A stretch of DNA of 64,000 bases. Source: Opeltia flavorubescens (Eukaryota; Ascomycota; Lecanoromycetes; Teloschistales; Teloschistaceae). The notes under the pieces were generated by a model, which did no database searches, was not told the origin of the DNA, and saw only the letters and a list, made by a program, of their open reading frames with translations. The stretch lies in the NCBI GenBank assembly GCA_000442125.1, contig KE546978.1, positions 310,001-374,000 on the forward strand, written 5' to 3'. Positions 10,190-21,145 of this stretch are shown here, piece after piece. Position numbers and translations under genes: made by a program. Each line of letters opens with the position of its first letter. The stretch's first letter is position 1.

Positions 10190-13100
10190 GGTTCGTTTAT
10201 TAGACCGTGATGTCTAACAAAGAGCTGAATTCGTTCTGATCGATGAGGGCAGCGAGTTACACTACAGCTGTCATGACACTAACTTTGAGGCATTTCAGAT
10301 GTGTGGTGTAAGGGAGATGTAAATAGGCTTGTTCTTGCTACTTAAGTTCAGTGAGGTTCTTCACGACGTAAATGACATGATCTTACCTAGATGGATGACT
10401 TACTAATCCGGCAAGTGAGGTTTCGACAATGTGAGGGTTATAGGGGAAAACTGCAGCTCCCTCGATGGTTATCGGTGAATCAAGTCAGCTAGATCAAGCC
10501 GTTCTCATACAACAGGTCGAATGGGTTGCTACTCGGTGTTTTGATAGGGCACGTAGACGAACCCAGGAGGAAGAAAAAGAAAAACAGAAAGCACGGAAGA
10601 TATTTTTTTATTGACATCTTGGTGTGGGACTGGCGTTATGTGATGCATCTAGTGAAGGAAGTCGAATGTTGTGGATTAATGATGGAAAAGTCATCACAAT
10701 ACCATATGTATTCTACTGCTGATTCCAAGTCGGAGGAAAGCTTCATTCACTCTTCCAGGAAACGCTGTCGACCTCATCGTTACCTGGATCTCTACGCGCC
10801 GATTCCACACAACTCCATCATTATGCTCTTGCTGCCCAGTAGCCTTTCTCTCGTTCATGTGATCATGATATCCCTGACACCATGTCTCCTTGAACACTCC
10901 GCACCCTGGACCCGGAATTTGCAGGAGTGATTGCTGTCCGGTCGATCAAGATTGACATAAGGGTTCCATAAAGAGTATTGAAGCGTCAGCGTTCTGTGAC
11001 AGTAGGTCGCGATATTACTTACATGCCCTGATGGGATCTGGTAGAGGTAAAAATGCTAAGTTGGGAATGCTTTCCTACACAACGTAAAAAAAGAGAGGAA
11101 TTCAAACATGATTGTATCTGGGACATGCCAGCAGATCTGAGGGGGGAGAACAAGCTGTTTAGTGGCGTTGTTCGTATGTTTAGCTTTTTCGCAACTTTTT
11201 GAGAATGCTGGCGGAGCAATTATAACATCGGTCCTATCATCCTTCTGTACCTTCTCGCGATTGAGGATCCGCTTAGTCAATCTTCCAATATTAATTGTCG
11301 TGAGCAAACCAATATGTTGCGTCTCCTCTCCAGAGCCCATAATATCCCAATGGAGATTTCTCTTCCCCTAACTCGAACCCGCATTCCTCAATTTGAGCGT
11401 ACAATCGTCACGCCGCCTCTAAAACCCTTGTCTCTGGGCGTGCGCAAATCAGGTGGCATTTGGGCCAATCTACACTCGTCTTTGGCTGGGTTCTGTTAGA
11501 ACAGATACCGGGTTTATCTATTCCGCATTCCCCATGGTATTTCATGATTTGGCTCGAGTTGTTGCCTGGGACATGAAGATTCTTTTCCCCAAGGTTATAT
11601 GCCACAAATTTCAGGATGAGTGGGTGAATCTTGATAGTCGAAGGTTCGTAATCGTGAGTGAATTCAATGACATGGCTGACCGTATTTTCCACGCTTGCAC
11701 CTTGTGGATACTCCAAGCGAATGCCGCTCATGATCTGATCTCTGAAGTACGCGCTCCGCCGAAGCTGTAGATCGATCCTCTTTCCTGGCAAGCAATCGTT
11801 CAGAGGATGAGGATTACGGAACTCTCGTCCCTTGTGACGGTATGGGGAAAGGATCTTGATGTAGATGAGCAATTTTTGTATTCTTCTACATGTTGAGTTT
11901 CCGAGACCCACGATGTTCCCACCCTATGTGACAGCTGTAAAGGCAGTTCTGAGAATTTGTCAAACGTAACCTGTCGAAGTTTAAAAAACCTGCTGAGAAC
12001 ATCCGTTTTGGTGAGGACAGACTTTCTGATGCCAAAAAGCTTGTGGGAAATGATGGAGTAAACATTCTTTTGGATGGGGATGGCCAAAAGATTACACATG
12101 ATGTGACAGACTGTTTCGATGCAAGGTCGATATTGGTACTTCAGGTGCGTAGTCGTTAAACTTGGACTTGTCGTCTTAACCTCGACCTTTAAATCGTCAA
12201 CCAAGGCGCGTTACGTTGATTCGCACTTCGTGATATGTATGGTAGCCATAACAAGGTAATGCCCGCCGATCTACGTTGTACCAGGCGTATACTAGGCAGA
12301 TGGACGCATCGCACTGAATAAATAAATGAATGGCGCGTCAAAGCTACTCGCTAAACGTTTCAAGGCAACTTGAGACATCAATTCAGCATGCTGGTTTTCA
12401 TGTCAACTACATAATCGCTCTCATCACTTACTCATACATTGTGCCATTATGTCTTCATACTACCATCCCGCATCATTGTCATACCTTGCTGCTGACAGGC
12501 CTGGGGGAAGCAAGCCTCCATCAACCACGCCAGCAGCTGTCGTCTAAAAGCACACAGTTCAAAGTAGACCAATCACATCACCACGGTCAAGACGAGCAAC
12601 CTCAAGCCCAAGAACGTTCACAATGGACAGTCCGGCGACAAGCTCACACTCCCCCTTTGTATAAATCCCGCTGATCACCAGACAGAATCTAATCGCATAT
12701 ATACGCCTACACCCAAATAGCCCAACCACGATCTGGAATAGCGTTACGCAGACCCTTGTCACCGTTCCCCTACAACAGAATATCGATGCTACACGATCCG
12801 AAGACGACGTCGAATTTACACGCATATTCTTTCGTCGTTGGGCAATTCTGTACCAGAGCACGATGCTAGCGCAAGGAATCGACGCCACATCAGTTTGACG
12901 AGTGAGATTCTGGCAAGGCAGGCTGGCCTGTCTAGGGAAGAGAGAAATGTTGTTGACTCGCGATGTGCGTGGAGGCTAGATATCTGGGGGAAGTTCATTG
13001 CCGATCTCTACCGAAGTGGATGGAAGGCTAGAGTCGTTGCGGTGAATTGTTATCCAGTTTTGAGGGGCGTGCTACTACATCTAGGATTTAGAGAAGCAGC

Positions 13101-13290
13101 TATGTGAATCATACTGATTCAATGGGTCGGGAAGCACGCGTTTCATATTCACGGAAGTGATCGACAGCTGAATTGCAAGTATCATAGTCATTGGAGTATC
13201 TACCTTGCTCAGAGGTTTTGATTGATTGACCCTATCTTGGCCGTGTGTCGCTTGTTCATTTCCTTGCAATCCATCAAGCAGCCCCCTGAC
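10190..13290. other. Long stretch between the helicase paralogues, unresolved
   Basis: No recognised gene. Minus-strand frames at 11408-11911 (167 codons) and 11800-12204 (134 codons) overlap and resemble no family I know. On the plus strand, 12664-12897 and then another frame up to 13107 give protein-like text, the second ending in VVAVNCYPVLRGVLLHLGF. That ending faintly resembles an acetyltransferase tail, but the two frames do not connect by a plausible intron. A decayed gene is possible; nothing firm can be called. Confidence 0.3.
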
Positions 13291-14715
13291 TCACACCTCA
13301 CCCGAGGCAAGATCTGCTCCCACGGCTTTCAGAATGTCCATCTCTTCTTGCTTACTTGGATCGTAAAATACAGTAGCGTTCGTCTCTTGGCCATAATGCC
13401 CCACGCTTGCAATCGCAGACACAAATTCGTCTACCGTGTGAGGCAGAGCAAAGAGCACGAGGTGTGTATTTACAGGTAAACTGGCCCCGTATCCAAGTAG
13501 AGCATAGGTACCAAGCATAACACGCTTATTGCCATCGCGGAATAGTGACATCAAGCTCTCCCGCTTGATTTGAGGGAGGTTGCTGTAAATACCTCCGACG
13601 ATCTCACCAAATTGCTTGCGCAGTATACGCTCCATGGTTTTGATGACGCTTTTGGCGCGGACAAGTACGAGAAACACGTTGCTTGGATTTGACTCAATAA
13701 CCTCACAGAGCTTTTGTCGGCGCTTGGTGCTGCTGTCGTACGTGATTCTGACATTTTCCGGTATTTCGAACGCTTTATCGTCGATGTATACCGGCGCGAA
13801 ACAGAGAGGCAGTTGACCCTTGAAGTAGAGATCATATAATTTTCTCATATCCTCATCAGTCATTGTGGATGCAAAAACCCAGTAGGCAGTGTGTGGTGGA
13901 ATGCTTGCAACAATTCTGCCCATCTCGTCATCCCGTCCAGGTGCTAGCAGTACATGTGCCTCATCGATGATTGCGTACTGCAGATTCTCCAAGCTTACAA
14001 ACCGGTCACGTAGTAGATGGAGAAGACGACCTGATATTTTTAGTGTCACTTTGCGAGGGACATCTGGTGCAAGGAGCGCACCTGGTGTTGCAACGAGTAT
14101 ATCGCTTCCTTGGGAAAACATTCCGCACTGGACTTTGATATCACAGCCTCCATACACGACGCGTACTTTGATACCTGTATTCTTGGCTAGGCGTGTAGCG
14201 GTGATGTATGTTTGGTTAGCTACCTCACGAGTGTGGGTCACGATCAGGATCTTGGGGTGTCCGCAGACATGTTGGTGTTCATTTTCAGTCGATGCAGGGG
14301 GACACGCTTCGCTTGGCTGCCCTGGAGCTGACAATTTCTGGATTCCTGATACAAGGTACGCAATGGTTTTACCACCACCCGGCGGAGATATCGCTGCCAC
14401 ATGACATGATGGTGGAGGTTCCGCTCTCTTACCCAGAAGCGCCGGAATGAGTACCTTTTGGACCTTTGTAAGATAAGTGATATGATTATCTTTGAGGTTG
14501 GTCTTGAGCACATGAGAAATTTCATTCTCTGGTTGTTTCTTAATGTTATATGCGCGAGCCCAGCCGTGTTTCTTTCCAGGACCTTTAGGAGGGAATGAAA
14601 TTGGCTCCGAGGTACCAAATTCAGTGGTCAGGCATACATATTGACGAGAAAGAGGCACCAGCCCATTGTTTGAGTCATTTACATCAAGTGGTTTAGACGG
14701 CCCTTGTGAGTCCAT
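13291..14715 (-). CDS. Divergent DEAD/DEAH-box helicase-like protein
   Basis: One exon of 474 residues starts at an ATG. Motif I is PPGGGKT (111-117), so the Walker A lysine is present. Motif Ia is HTREVANQ, Ib is ATPGALL, II is DEAH (251-254) and III is ASTMTDED. Motif V is GTYALLGYGAS. Motif VI is degenerate (SVGHYGQ where HRIGRxGR is usual), so the arginine finger pair is missing. It aligns with the protein of 8247-10189 through both RecA-like domains; for example both have a VRIT-D start to domain 2, an ESNPxxxFLVLV segment and a final ATVFYD. In this pair it is the copy that keeps ATP-binding residues. ATP binding and hydrolysis are plausible, processive unwinding less so. The substrate is unknown, presumably RNA. 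Confidence 0.82.
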   Translation of the reverse strand: MDSQGPSKPLDVNDSNNGLVPLSRQYVCLTTEFGTSEPISFPPKGPGKKHGWARAYNIKKQPENEISHVLKTNLKDNHITYLTKVQKVLIPALLGKRAEPPPSCHVAAISPPGGGKTIAYLVSGIQKLSAPGQPSEACPPASTENEHQHVCGHPKILIVTHTREVANQTYITATRLAKNTGIKVRVVYGGCDIKVQCGMFSQGSDILVATPGALLAPDVPRKVTLKISGRLLHLLRDRFVSLENLQYAIIDEAHVLLAPGRDDEMGRIVASIPPHTAYWVFASTMTDEDMRKLYDLYFKGQLPLCFAPVYIDDKAFEIPENVRITYDSSTKRRQKLCEVIESNPSNVFLVLVRAKSVIKTMERILRKQFGEIVGGIYSNLPQIKRESLMSLFRDGNKRVMLGTYALLGYGASLPVNTHLVLFALPHTVDEFVSAIASVGHYGQETNATVFYDPSKQEEMDILKAVGADLASGEV

Positions 14716-15830
14716 GATTCAACTGAAAACATATCATGAGAATCAGTATGTTGATTATTCAGATTCTGAAAGTTCCTACCTATTTTGACGAGTCCGCTCA
14801 CCAGTTGCTAATACAGCCTTTAATATTTGGGTGGGCGTCTCACGCGTCAGCCTAGCACTAGAAATATGACGGAAGGCAACAGGTTAGTTTGTGCGAGCTG
14901 GGATACCCATAAGGGAGTCACTACTTACTGGGCTTAACTGCGCAGTAGAGTGCGATAATTTGGTAATGTGAGTGTTTTGAAGAAAGAGGTTGACATGCCC
15001 GCACCCTTAGCAAGAGATTAAATTGATGGATTTGAGTGAAAATTGTGTTCAATCCAGAACTGTGTTGACGAAGTAGCAGAAATAACTGTGATGTGTATGA
15101 CGGTATCTATTGACTACAGTGTGAAACCAGGTATCGCTGTGACGAAGATCGCGTGTGGTAGACTCCCGGTGTCGAACACGACGCAAAGGAAAAAAAACAA
15201 TTCCTTCCAATTGCTAAGCATTGTTCTCTTCCCTCAAAGGTAGAAGGATGTTGGAGGGCCAGAGAACTTTGCTTTTCAAGTGATAGGCATTGATTTTAGC
15301 CTTACGGATTGACATAGTCGATCAAAGTTGGAGAAGGATCTTTTCCACATGGCAAGCATTCCTCTACGCCACCAAATATTGCTAGATGATTAGTATAATG
15401 GAGCTGAGAATTCAATGGATCATTGGACTGGACTTGTATAGGCGGAAAAGTGTTCCAGAAGCCACCATACTAATGAAGATCCATCATCCATGTGACAGTA
15501 AGCAAGATGAACCGGGTGTGGTCAGCAAGAGGATTGCTTAGGTCCTCGGGTGCGTCCTCCCACACGATAACGTATCAATTGCGCTTGCTATGGATCAATG
15601 CACATATTAATTGAGTCGATGGACGGACTTCAATGCGAGTAGACCTAAACTTAGACGTATTCCGAAGGAACATGTCGCCAGCTTATCAGACTGCTTTGAT
15701 TCGGTCAATCCTCCAAATGTAGAGACCGCTTTGAGTAGCAGGGTAATTGGGTGGCGGTAGCGGACCGCGTAAAGGAATTTCAGAAATGAATTCGGGGTGG
15801 AACAGATAGAAGACATCTTGGAAGAAGAGG
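14716..15830. other. Intergenic stretch, nothing recognised
   Basis: The stretch upstream of the helicase-like gene has short frames only. It leads into the tandem array that begins near 15831. Confidence 0.45.
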
Positions 15831-16410
15831 CGACTCTCGTGATTGTATATCAGAGTTTGACTTCAGTATTGAGTCAGATAGAGGAGNTTTCTTGGAACGC
15901 AAACAGCTCTTGTCGCAATCAGATAGAAGTCATTGCTGAGAAATTGCTGGAGTTTGATTTCAGGTGTGGTCGTGCGGAATTGTCAATAGAAGTGGACGAC
16001 TCTCGCAATTCCAGTCCCCAGTATTGAAATCTTGAAGAGTCTTAGATGGAAAAGAGTATTCGGCATTCGCTTCCTCGCGAGCGGGATATTGACGATAGTG
16101 AACTGATAAACTCGAGGCGAAGTAAGAAATTGACGACTTCCATGGATCTGGCCCTGCACATTGAAATATTGAAGAGTCTTGGGTGTAAAGGCAGATCCGG
16201 CGTTCACTTCGTAGCAGCTAAGAAGTTGACGATTGTGACTTGTCGGATCCGAGGCGTGATGAAAAGAATAACGACTCTCGTGATCGCAACCCCGCATACT
16301 GAGATCTTGAGGAATCTTGGCTGAGTAGACAGGTTCGGCGCTTACTTCGTGGCGGGTAAGATGTTGACGAAAGTGGGTTTTTGAACCTGAGGCGTGACTG
16401 AAACTTGACT
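15831..16410. repeat. Diverged tandem repeat array, period about 137 bp
   Basis: Marker blocks recur at regular steps. A CGACTYYCG-like block starts at 15831, 15998, 16134 and 16272. A GARATMTTGARGARTCTT-like block starts at 16026, 16163 and 16301, so the steps are 137 and 138 bases. Each unit also carries a variant of TTCACTTCGTAGCAGCTAAG. On the minus strand (15983-16546) the array is an open frame in which the period equals 46 codons: KIPQDLS, KTLQYFN and later blocks fall 46 residues apart. This could be a repeat-coding gene or a non-coding minisatellite that happens to be open. Copies differ by roughly a quarter to a third of their bases. One ambiguous base lies at 15887. Confidence 0.65.
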
Positions 16411-16415
16411 GGATC

Positions 16416-16456
16416 GCACCCCCGGCCGCTGGCATAAAGCCAGCGACCGGTGGTGC
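16416..16456. repeat. GC-rich hairpin at the end of the tandem array
   Basis: GCACC (16416-16420) pairs with GGTGC (16452-16456). Inside, CCGG-C-CGCTGGC (16422-16433) pairs with GCCAGCG-A-CCGG (16439-16450) with one C/A mismatch, and the loop is ATAAA. That is 16 pairs in 41 bases. It stands directly at the right border of the 137-bp repeats, so it may mark the end of a mobile or foldback unit. Confidence 0.7.
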
Positions 16457-19249
16457 GCAGCTTTCTGGGTGATCGATGGCTATGATAAAGACTGAGTGAC
16501 TACTGATGGATTTAGCATCGGACCCAGATGATAAAGCTTCGTCCAAACAACTTCTTGGCTGCTAGAGCATTGGCGAGGATTGTAAAGTCTTGTGTCTTGC
16601 GTGCCAGTCTTAGTAGTGAGTAAGGTACACGACATCGAACAAAGAGCGTATATTGAATGATTAGGTAGGTGTAAATGCATGTAAGTAAAATGATATGGTG
16701 GAAAGATACAATAGCTGCCCCGCCAAATGATGTCCAAGCTTTGTCTATACCTCAAATGGAAGGACTTTATCCCGTCCTTTTGCTTGATTTCGACCTGAGC
16801 TTTGTCCACGAATGCTCTGATTTTTCTTAGATCTTCGTAAATGGGATGTGTTTGCGTTCACAATCTATGTTCCGACTTTAATCCACTGTCACTGACGAAA
16901 GAGTCCGTAGTATTCGACCACGTCAACACAGGTATTGCCTCACGGGCATTGCTGCGCTCAAACTTTCAAACACCAGCTTTTGAATGACTATGTGGGACAA
17001 CGTTTCACGTGATCCGGTCCGCGCGTTTTTCAAGTCATGAAATGACTTGATTTTGATGTGAAGTGAAGCATGCTGAAAACTATATACGATGTAGCTAAGA
17101 AATGTCCACTCCATCTTCCCTCAAGAACATGATATCCTCCATTCCGCACTAGTCGCAAAAGACAGTGATTCTGTCCAGTCGAGCGTGTAGTCCATCACAT
17201 CCCATTTCGATCGCGGACTTGGTGATAGTGTGGGTTTCTCCCACTGCAGCGGAAATATATCGGTTGAACGTGAACCTCCTGGCCTCCTGCATCCATGTTT
17301 CTATTTTTGAGACTTCAGGTAGACCGATGCCAAATCTAAGGAGCTTGAATGTTGCAATCGGCATGCGTCATTTACCAGCGTAAAATAACGCAGGAAGGGT
17401 TTTATGGGGCCTCTACTATAGCATTCATAAATGTCAGGAATTCGCACCAACACAGTGCTATCTTCGTTGAATCATACTCATTCCTGTCCGAACCATCTAC
17501 TAGCTCTCAGAGGAGCATCCGAAACGCAGATGCTACTGCTATACAAGCAGTAATCTGCAGGATCACTCGCTTCTCTTCGAAATTTCTTCCATCTATATAG
17601 GTCGAAGTCAATTTCTGGGACTTGGACAGACGAAAAACTATTTTACATTTCGTCCGCCTCAGACTAAGAAAGTAAGGAGATTGGCAAGTTTATTTACTGA
17701 TAAAAACAATGGCGGCGAGAGAGTCGTGGCGTCGAAAGTAATTTAAGATTATTTGGAATAGTAGGATAGATTGGATAAAATGGTACTGAAGCGTGACGAG
17801 TCTAGTGAAGGTGATATTGAATCCTCGATTTCTGCTCGGCGGCATCTGTCGTGAATACTATATATACCATGTCCACATACGTTACATATGAAGTCTGCAC
17901 GGTGATTTTTTTAAGTAAGAGAATCTCTAAGCTTTCGAAAGTCTGATGAGATGATCGATCTGACGTCCTGTTTCTCCCAGCTGCCCTCCGATGTAAGAAA
18001 GCTTGCAGAAGATGATAGACCATAGTATGTGATTGTAACGATCGGAAGAGCTGAGAAGAAAAATACATGTTAAGGATCAGTGTAAAGCTTTATCTATATA
18101 AACATTGGAGAAGTTTTAGTATGACAAATCTGATAGTAAGACGTCAGCACTCACTCCGGTGGCCTTTTCTGTTGCTAGAATCCATACGTATTCATCAGAC
18201 TACAAGATACCCATAATCGGAATGACCAGGTCACCACATAGGCTGCGGCTTCGTCGACCCTGTACCAAATCGCCGTTGTGGTAATGATAAGTATCTTGTG
18301 GCGGGTCCACGCTTCTGTCATATTGAAGAAAAGGGGAGGGTTACCATCGTACACCAGCGAACCGCAGCGATGTGGTCCGTTTCGTCATTTATTCGGATTT
18401 CGATTTGAGTTCCGTTCTCTAGTCTCTCAAGCTCTTCTGTAGTGAGCATGTTGACGCCCTGGATTTGACAGAATCTGCGCGTGAGAGAATCACGGCGAGT
18501 TATGTGGTAAGCGACATATGCCACATAGACTAGTCGTATACCGTATACTAGGTTGGGGTCCATAGCGGAGTTGGAATCCTAAGCCTTCTTGGAGCAGCTT
18601 CACCCGTTGAGACATTGGGCGATGTTCACGAACCATCTTCAGAGTCGATGATGATTGATAGACCCAGCGAACAGAAATCAGCTTTCGATTGAGATAAAGG
18701 AAGTCCACCATGCTACTAGCTCCTTGGGTAATCTTGTGGCAATGATTACCGCTTGCGCCTTCACGTACCTGAATGGTATAGTGTTGTTGGATGAAAATGT
18801 GGAATTATACGATGAAAATTTCGGCTAGTGGCTTCACCTGCTCAAGCAAGATCATCAGCGTTGTCCGGTGTACAGTGAATGTTGTTGAGAAAATGGATGC
18901 TGCTGGACTCAGCAAAAGTCAGCGCCCTCCGCCCACCAGAGTCATAGCCAAAGCCAAACTCAGTCAGCAAAGCCATCAATACAACTCGACGTACCGTTGC
19001 TTCAGCTACCTATGATCACTGCCGCGTGCTAGGTCTTGAAGCTGAGTTGCGGTGTCGATGGCGTTTAGGAAAAGGCAGCACCACCGCACAAATCTGTCCA
19101 TATTTCACCGACCTCGTGTCTCGATGACCCCGAAGGACATCCAGCGGCTTGACGGACAGGTCTTCGCAAACCGGTTCGAATCCTCCTAGCAGTATATATA
19201 AACATCAAACCGAACAATGAAAGTTTCGGTCGGAGATCATAATGATCTT
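16457..19249. other. Gene-poor stretch, mostly unrecognised
   Basis: Scattered short frames occur. Two minus-strand frames at 18318-18563 and 18490-18711 overlap and have protein-like composition, but show no family and no clear splice link. Apart from the weak call at 17149-17364 nothing can be supported. Confidence 0.4.
17149..17364 (-). CDS. Small ORF, possible Dabb-like fragment
   Basis: This is a 71-codon frame whose first part (ATFKLLRFGIGLPEVSKIE, then a short helix and a VGET turn) resembles the start of small stress-responsive alpha-beta barrel (Dabb-type) proteins in fungi. It is shorter than the usual 95-110 residues and the second half does not match. It may be a remnant or chance. 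The resemblance is from memory of the family pattern, not from a search. Confidence 0.2.
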   Translation of the reverse strand: MPIATFKLLRFGIGLPEVSKIETWMQEARRFTFNRYISAAVGETHTITKSAIEMGCDGLHARLDRITVFCD

Positions 19250-20095
19250 TCACTGGGCTCCGTAAGTAAATGCACTTTTCTCCGCATCGGTCATAAACGA
19301 ATGCAATTCGATTGGCCAATATCGTAGTCGGATAGATAGACCTGAAGACGCCTTCGTTTGCCTTGACTCCGTGAACTGTAGTGCTTGAGCTGCAAGCGGT
19401 TTTTTGGAGTTTTCGATAAAGCACTGGACTTGAGCTACGAAGGTAGAAAGATCGACTGACACCGGGCTGGGCTGTATTGTCTTTATAATAATCGGAGCCA
19501 TTTTGCCGCGTCATGTGATCTGATCGCAGCGTTCTTCAACGCTTCCCGCTTTTTATTCTCATACATTGGACCAAGGAGACCACAAAACAGCTCTCCAGCA
19601 ACGCGCAAAAAGGAGAGTCTGATGATAGCCTCCGTAGGCTCTTCCTTCGGCGTGGCATGGACATCCTAGTAAGACTGCGGATATGTTTCCATGTTGAAAA
19701 TGCCTGAATAAACGTTCTTCAGCGTTGCCGAGCTCGAAATGGTTGTCGTCGCCAAAGACAAGTTCCCAGAGGGTCGTCAGTGGTGGCATCAGCTTGGCCA
19801 TATTGTCTCCAGTGGTCCCCAAGTGACCAGACCCTCCAATCCACTGATTCTCTTTCGCATCCCCTTTTCAGCTCGATTGCTGTCTTGCTGCTGCCGCTGT
19901 CGCAATTCGTGCTTGAGATCTCGAACCCGCTGTCGCTTAAGTTCAAGCGCAATGGGAAAAGCACCAGGTCCTTCAGTAGCCCCCACTTCATCGGAGATGT
20001 CCTTTAAGATCTCCAACGCCTGGTCCAGCCCCAGAAGGTTCCGGGAAAGGTCTACTCGGTGTCTCAGCCTTGACCACGCTCAGCATCCGTAGCAA
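19250..20095 (-). pseudogene. Probable decayed gene, family unknown
   Basis: Three protein-like segments follow each other on the minus strand in different frames. The first (about 20077-19789) is charged and coiled-coil-like, with LDQALEILKDISDEVGATEG and later VRDLKHELRQRQQQ. The second (about 19822-19559) begins TTGDNMAKLMPPLTTLWEL and overlaps the first in another frame with no intron between. The third (19501-19250) starts MAPIIIKTIQPSPVSVDLS. The frame changes without splice sites suggest frameshifts in a former gene, or assembly errors. No family is recognised. Confidence 0.3.
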
Positions 20096-21145
20096 CTCCA
20101 CGAGCCGGATTGAATGTAAAAAACGAATGTCGCTTTGAGTCGTCTGAAGAACGTGGAACGGCAGAATTGGCAACTCGGTTGTGGAGAAAGTGGAATCGCT
20201 ACCTCGATTCCACAATTCCAATCCCTACAGGGATTTTCAACAGCCGATAACTCCTCCGGCTTGCCAGATGCTGGGGTAAAGATGAATGAAAGAGAGGTTA
20301 TTGAAAGAGCGCAAAGATGCCACAGAAGAAAGAATTGAAAGACTAGTATACGAAAGATATAGACCACGACCGGCAGGAAAAAGAAAAGGGAAAAGAAAAA
20401 GAGATACCTGTATATAATGGCATAGAAATAGATGTCGAATGGCTGAGGACATGGAACATTATACAGATACAGTAATGGAAGAAATGAAAATCCCGAGAAA
20501 AAGGATGTTAAAGGCATATATATACAAATACAAAAGTACACGAGTATCGAAGAAAAGTATTGATAAGAGAGATGTCTGGCAGTCAAAAGACAGAAAGTTG
20601 TAATGGAGAAAGAAAGAAAGAGAGAGGCAGAGCTAGGTATTATATACCTGAGATCCCACGCTAATGAATTTCCAAAGTGGATCCAATTGCAATTCACAAT
20701 TTTGTGTAGAGCAAAATGCAAGCCCGGTCTTACGAGAACCGTCAATATGAATCATGGCAGCAATAATGATACCTACAATTCACAGACCTGAAGAAGAGCA
20801 TATCAAGTTCATCGGTTCGCGTATAGCACGAGGAAGGCTTAGATCGACAGAAAAAGTAATATAAATCTTCGGACGAAAGGTATAACATTTGTTCACGAAC
20901 TAGGCGATGGGCAATTCCAATGGAAATACTCTTGTTTTTACGACTCTTAGCCGCGTATGAATGGACTAGAGGTACAATAGTAATTTGATCACTGTAGCAT
21001 CAATAGCGCTGAACCTGAGAATGATCTCTGTTTCGACGAACGCAATAGAGGAATGGAACAAAGCCACAGAAGGAGGCTTTATTCATTCAAGTATGCAAGG
21101 ACAGATGTACTAGCCCTGGATTGTGCCAGGAGGAAAATCACGAGC
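20096..21145. other. Low-complexity purine-rich intergenic stretch
   Basis: Between about 20280 and 20640 the plus strand is strongly A/G-rich with many GAAA runs. This makes the minus strand read as a long hydrophobic Phe/Leu/Tyr-rich frame, which I regard as an artefact. The right part is the 3' flank of the VIP1 gene. Confidence 0.5.

Noticed and set aside
12664-13107. An acetyltransferase-like gene on the plus strand
   Set aside because: Only the last 20 residues resemble the fold's end. The two frames do not join by a plausible intron.
19130-19200. GGTTCGAATCC, identical to a tRNA B box
   Set aside because: The bases that should form the T stem do not pair and no acceptor stem or A box fits around it.
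20080-20745. A 221-codon minus-strand frame that reads like a multi-helix membrane protein
   Set aside because: The plus strand is a GAAA-rich purine tract here, which forces Phe, Leu, Ser and Tyr codons on the other strand. No family motif and no signal typical of real membrane proteins.
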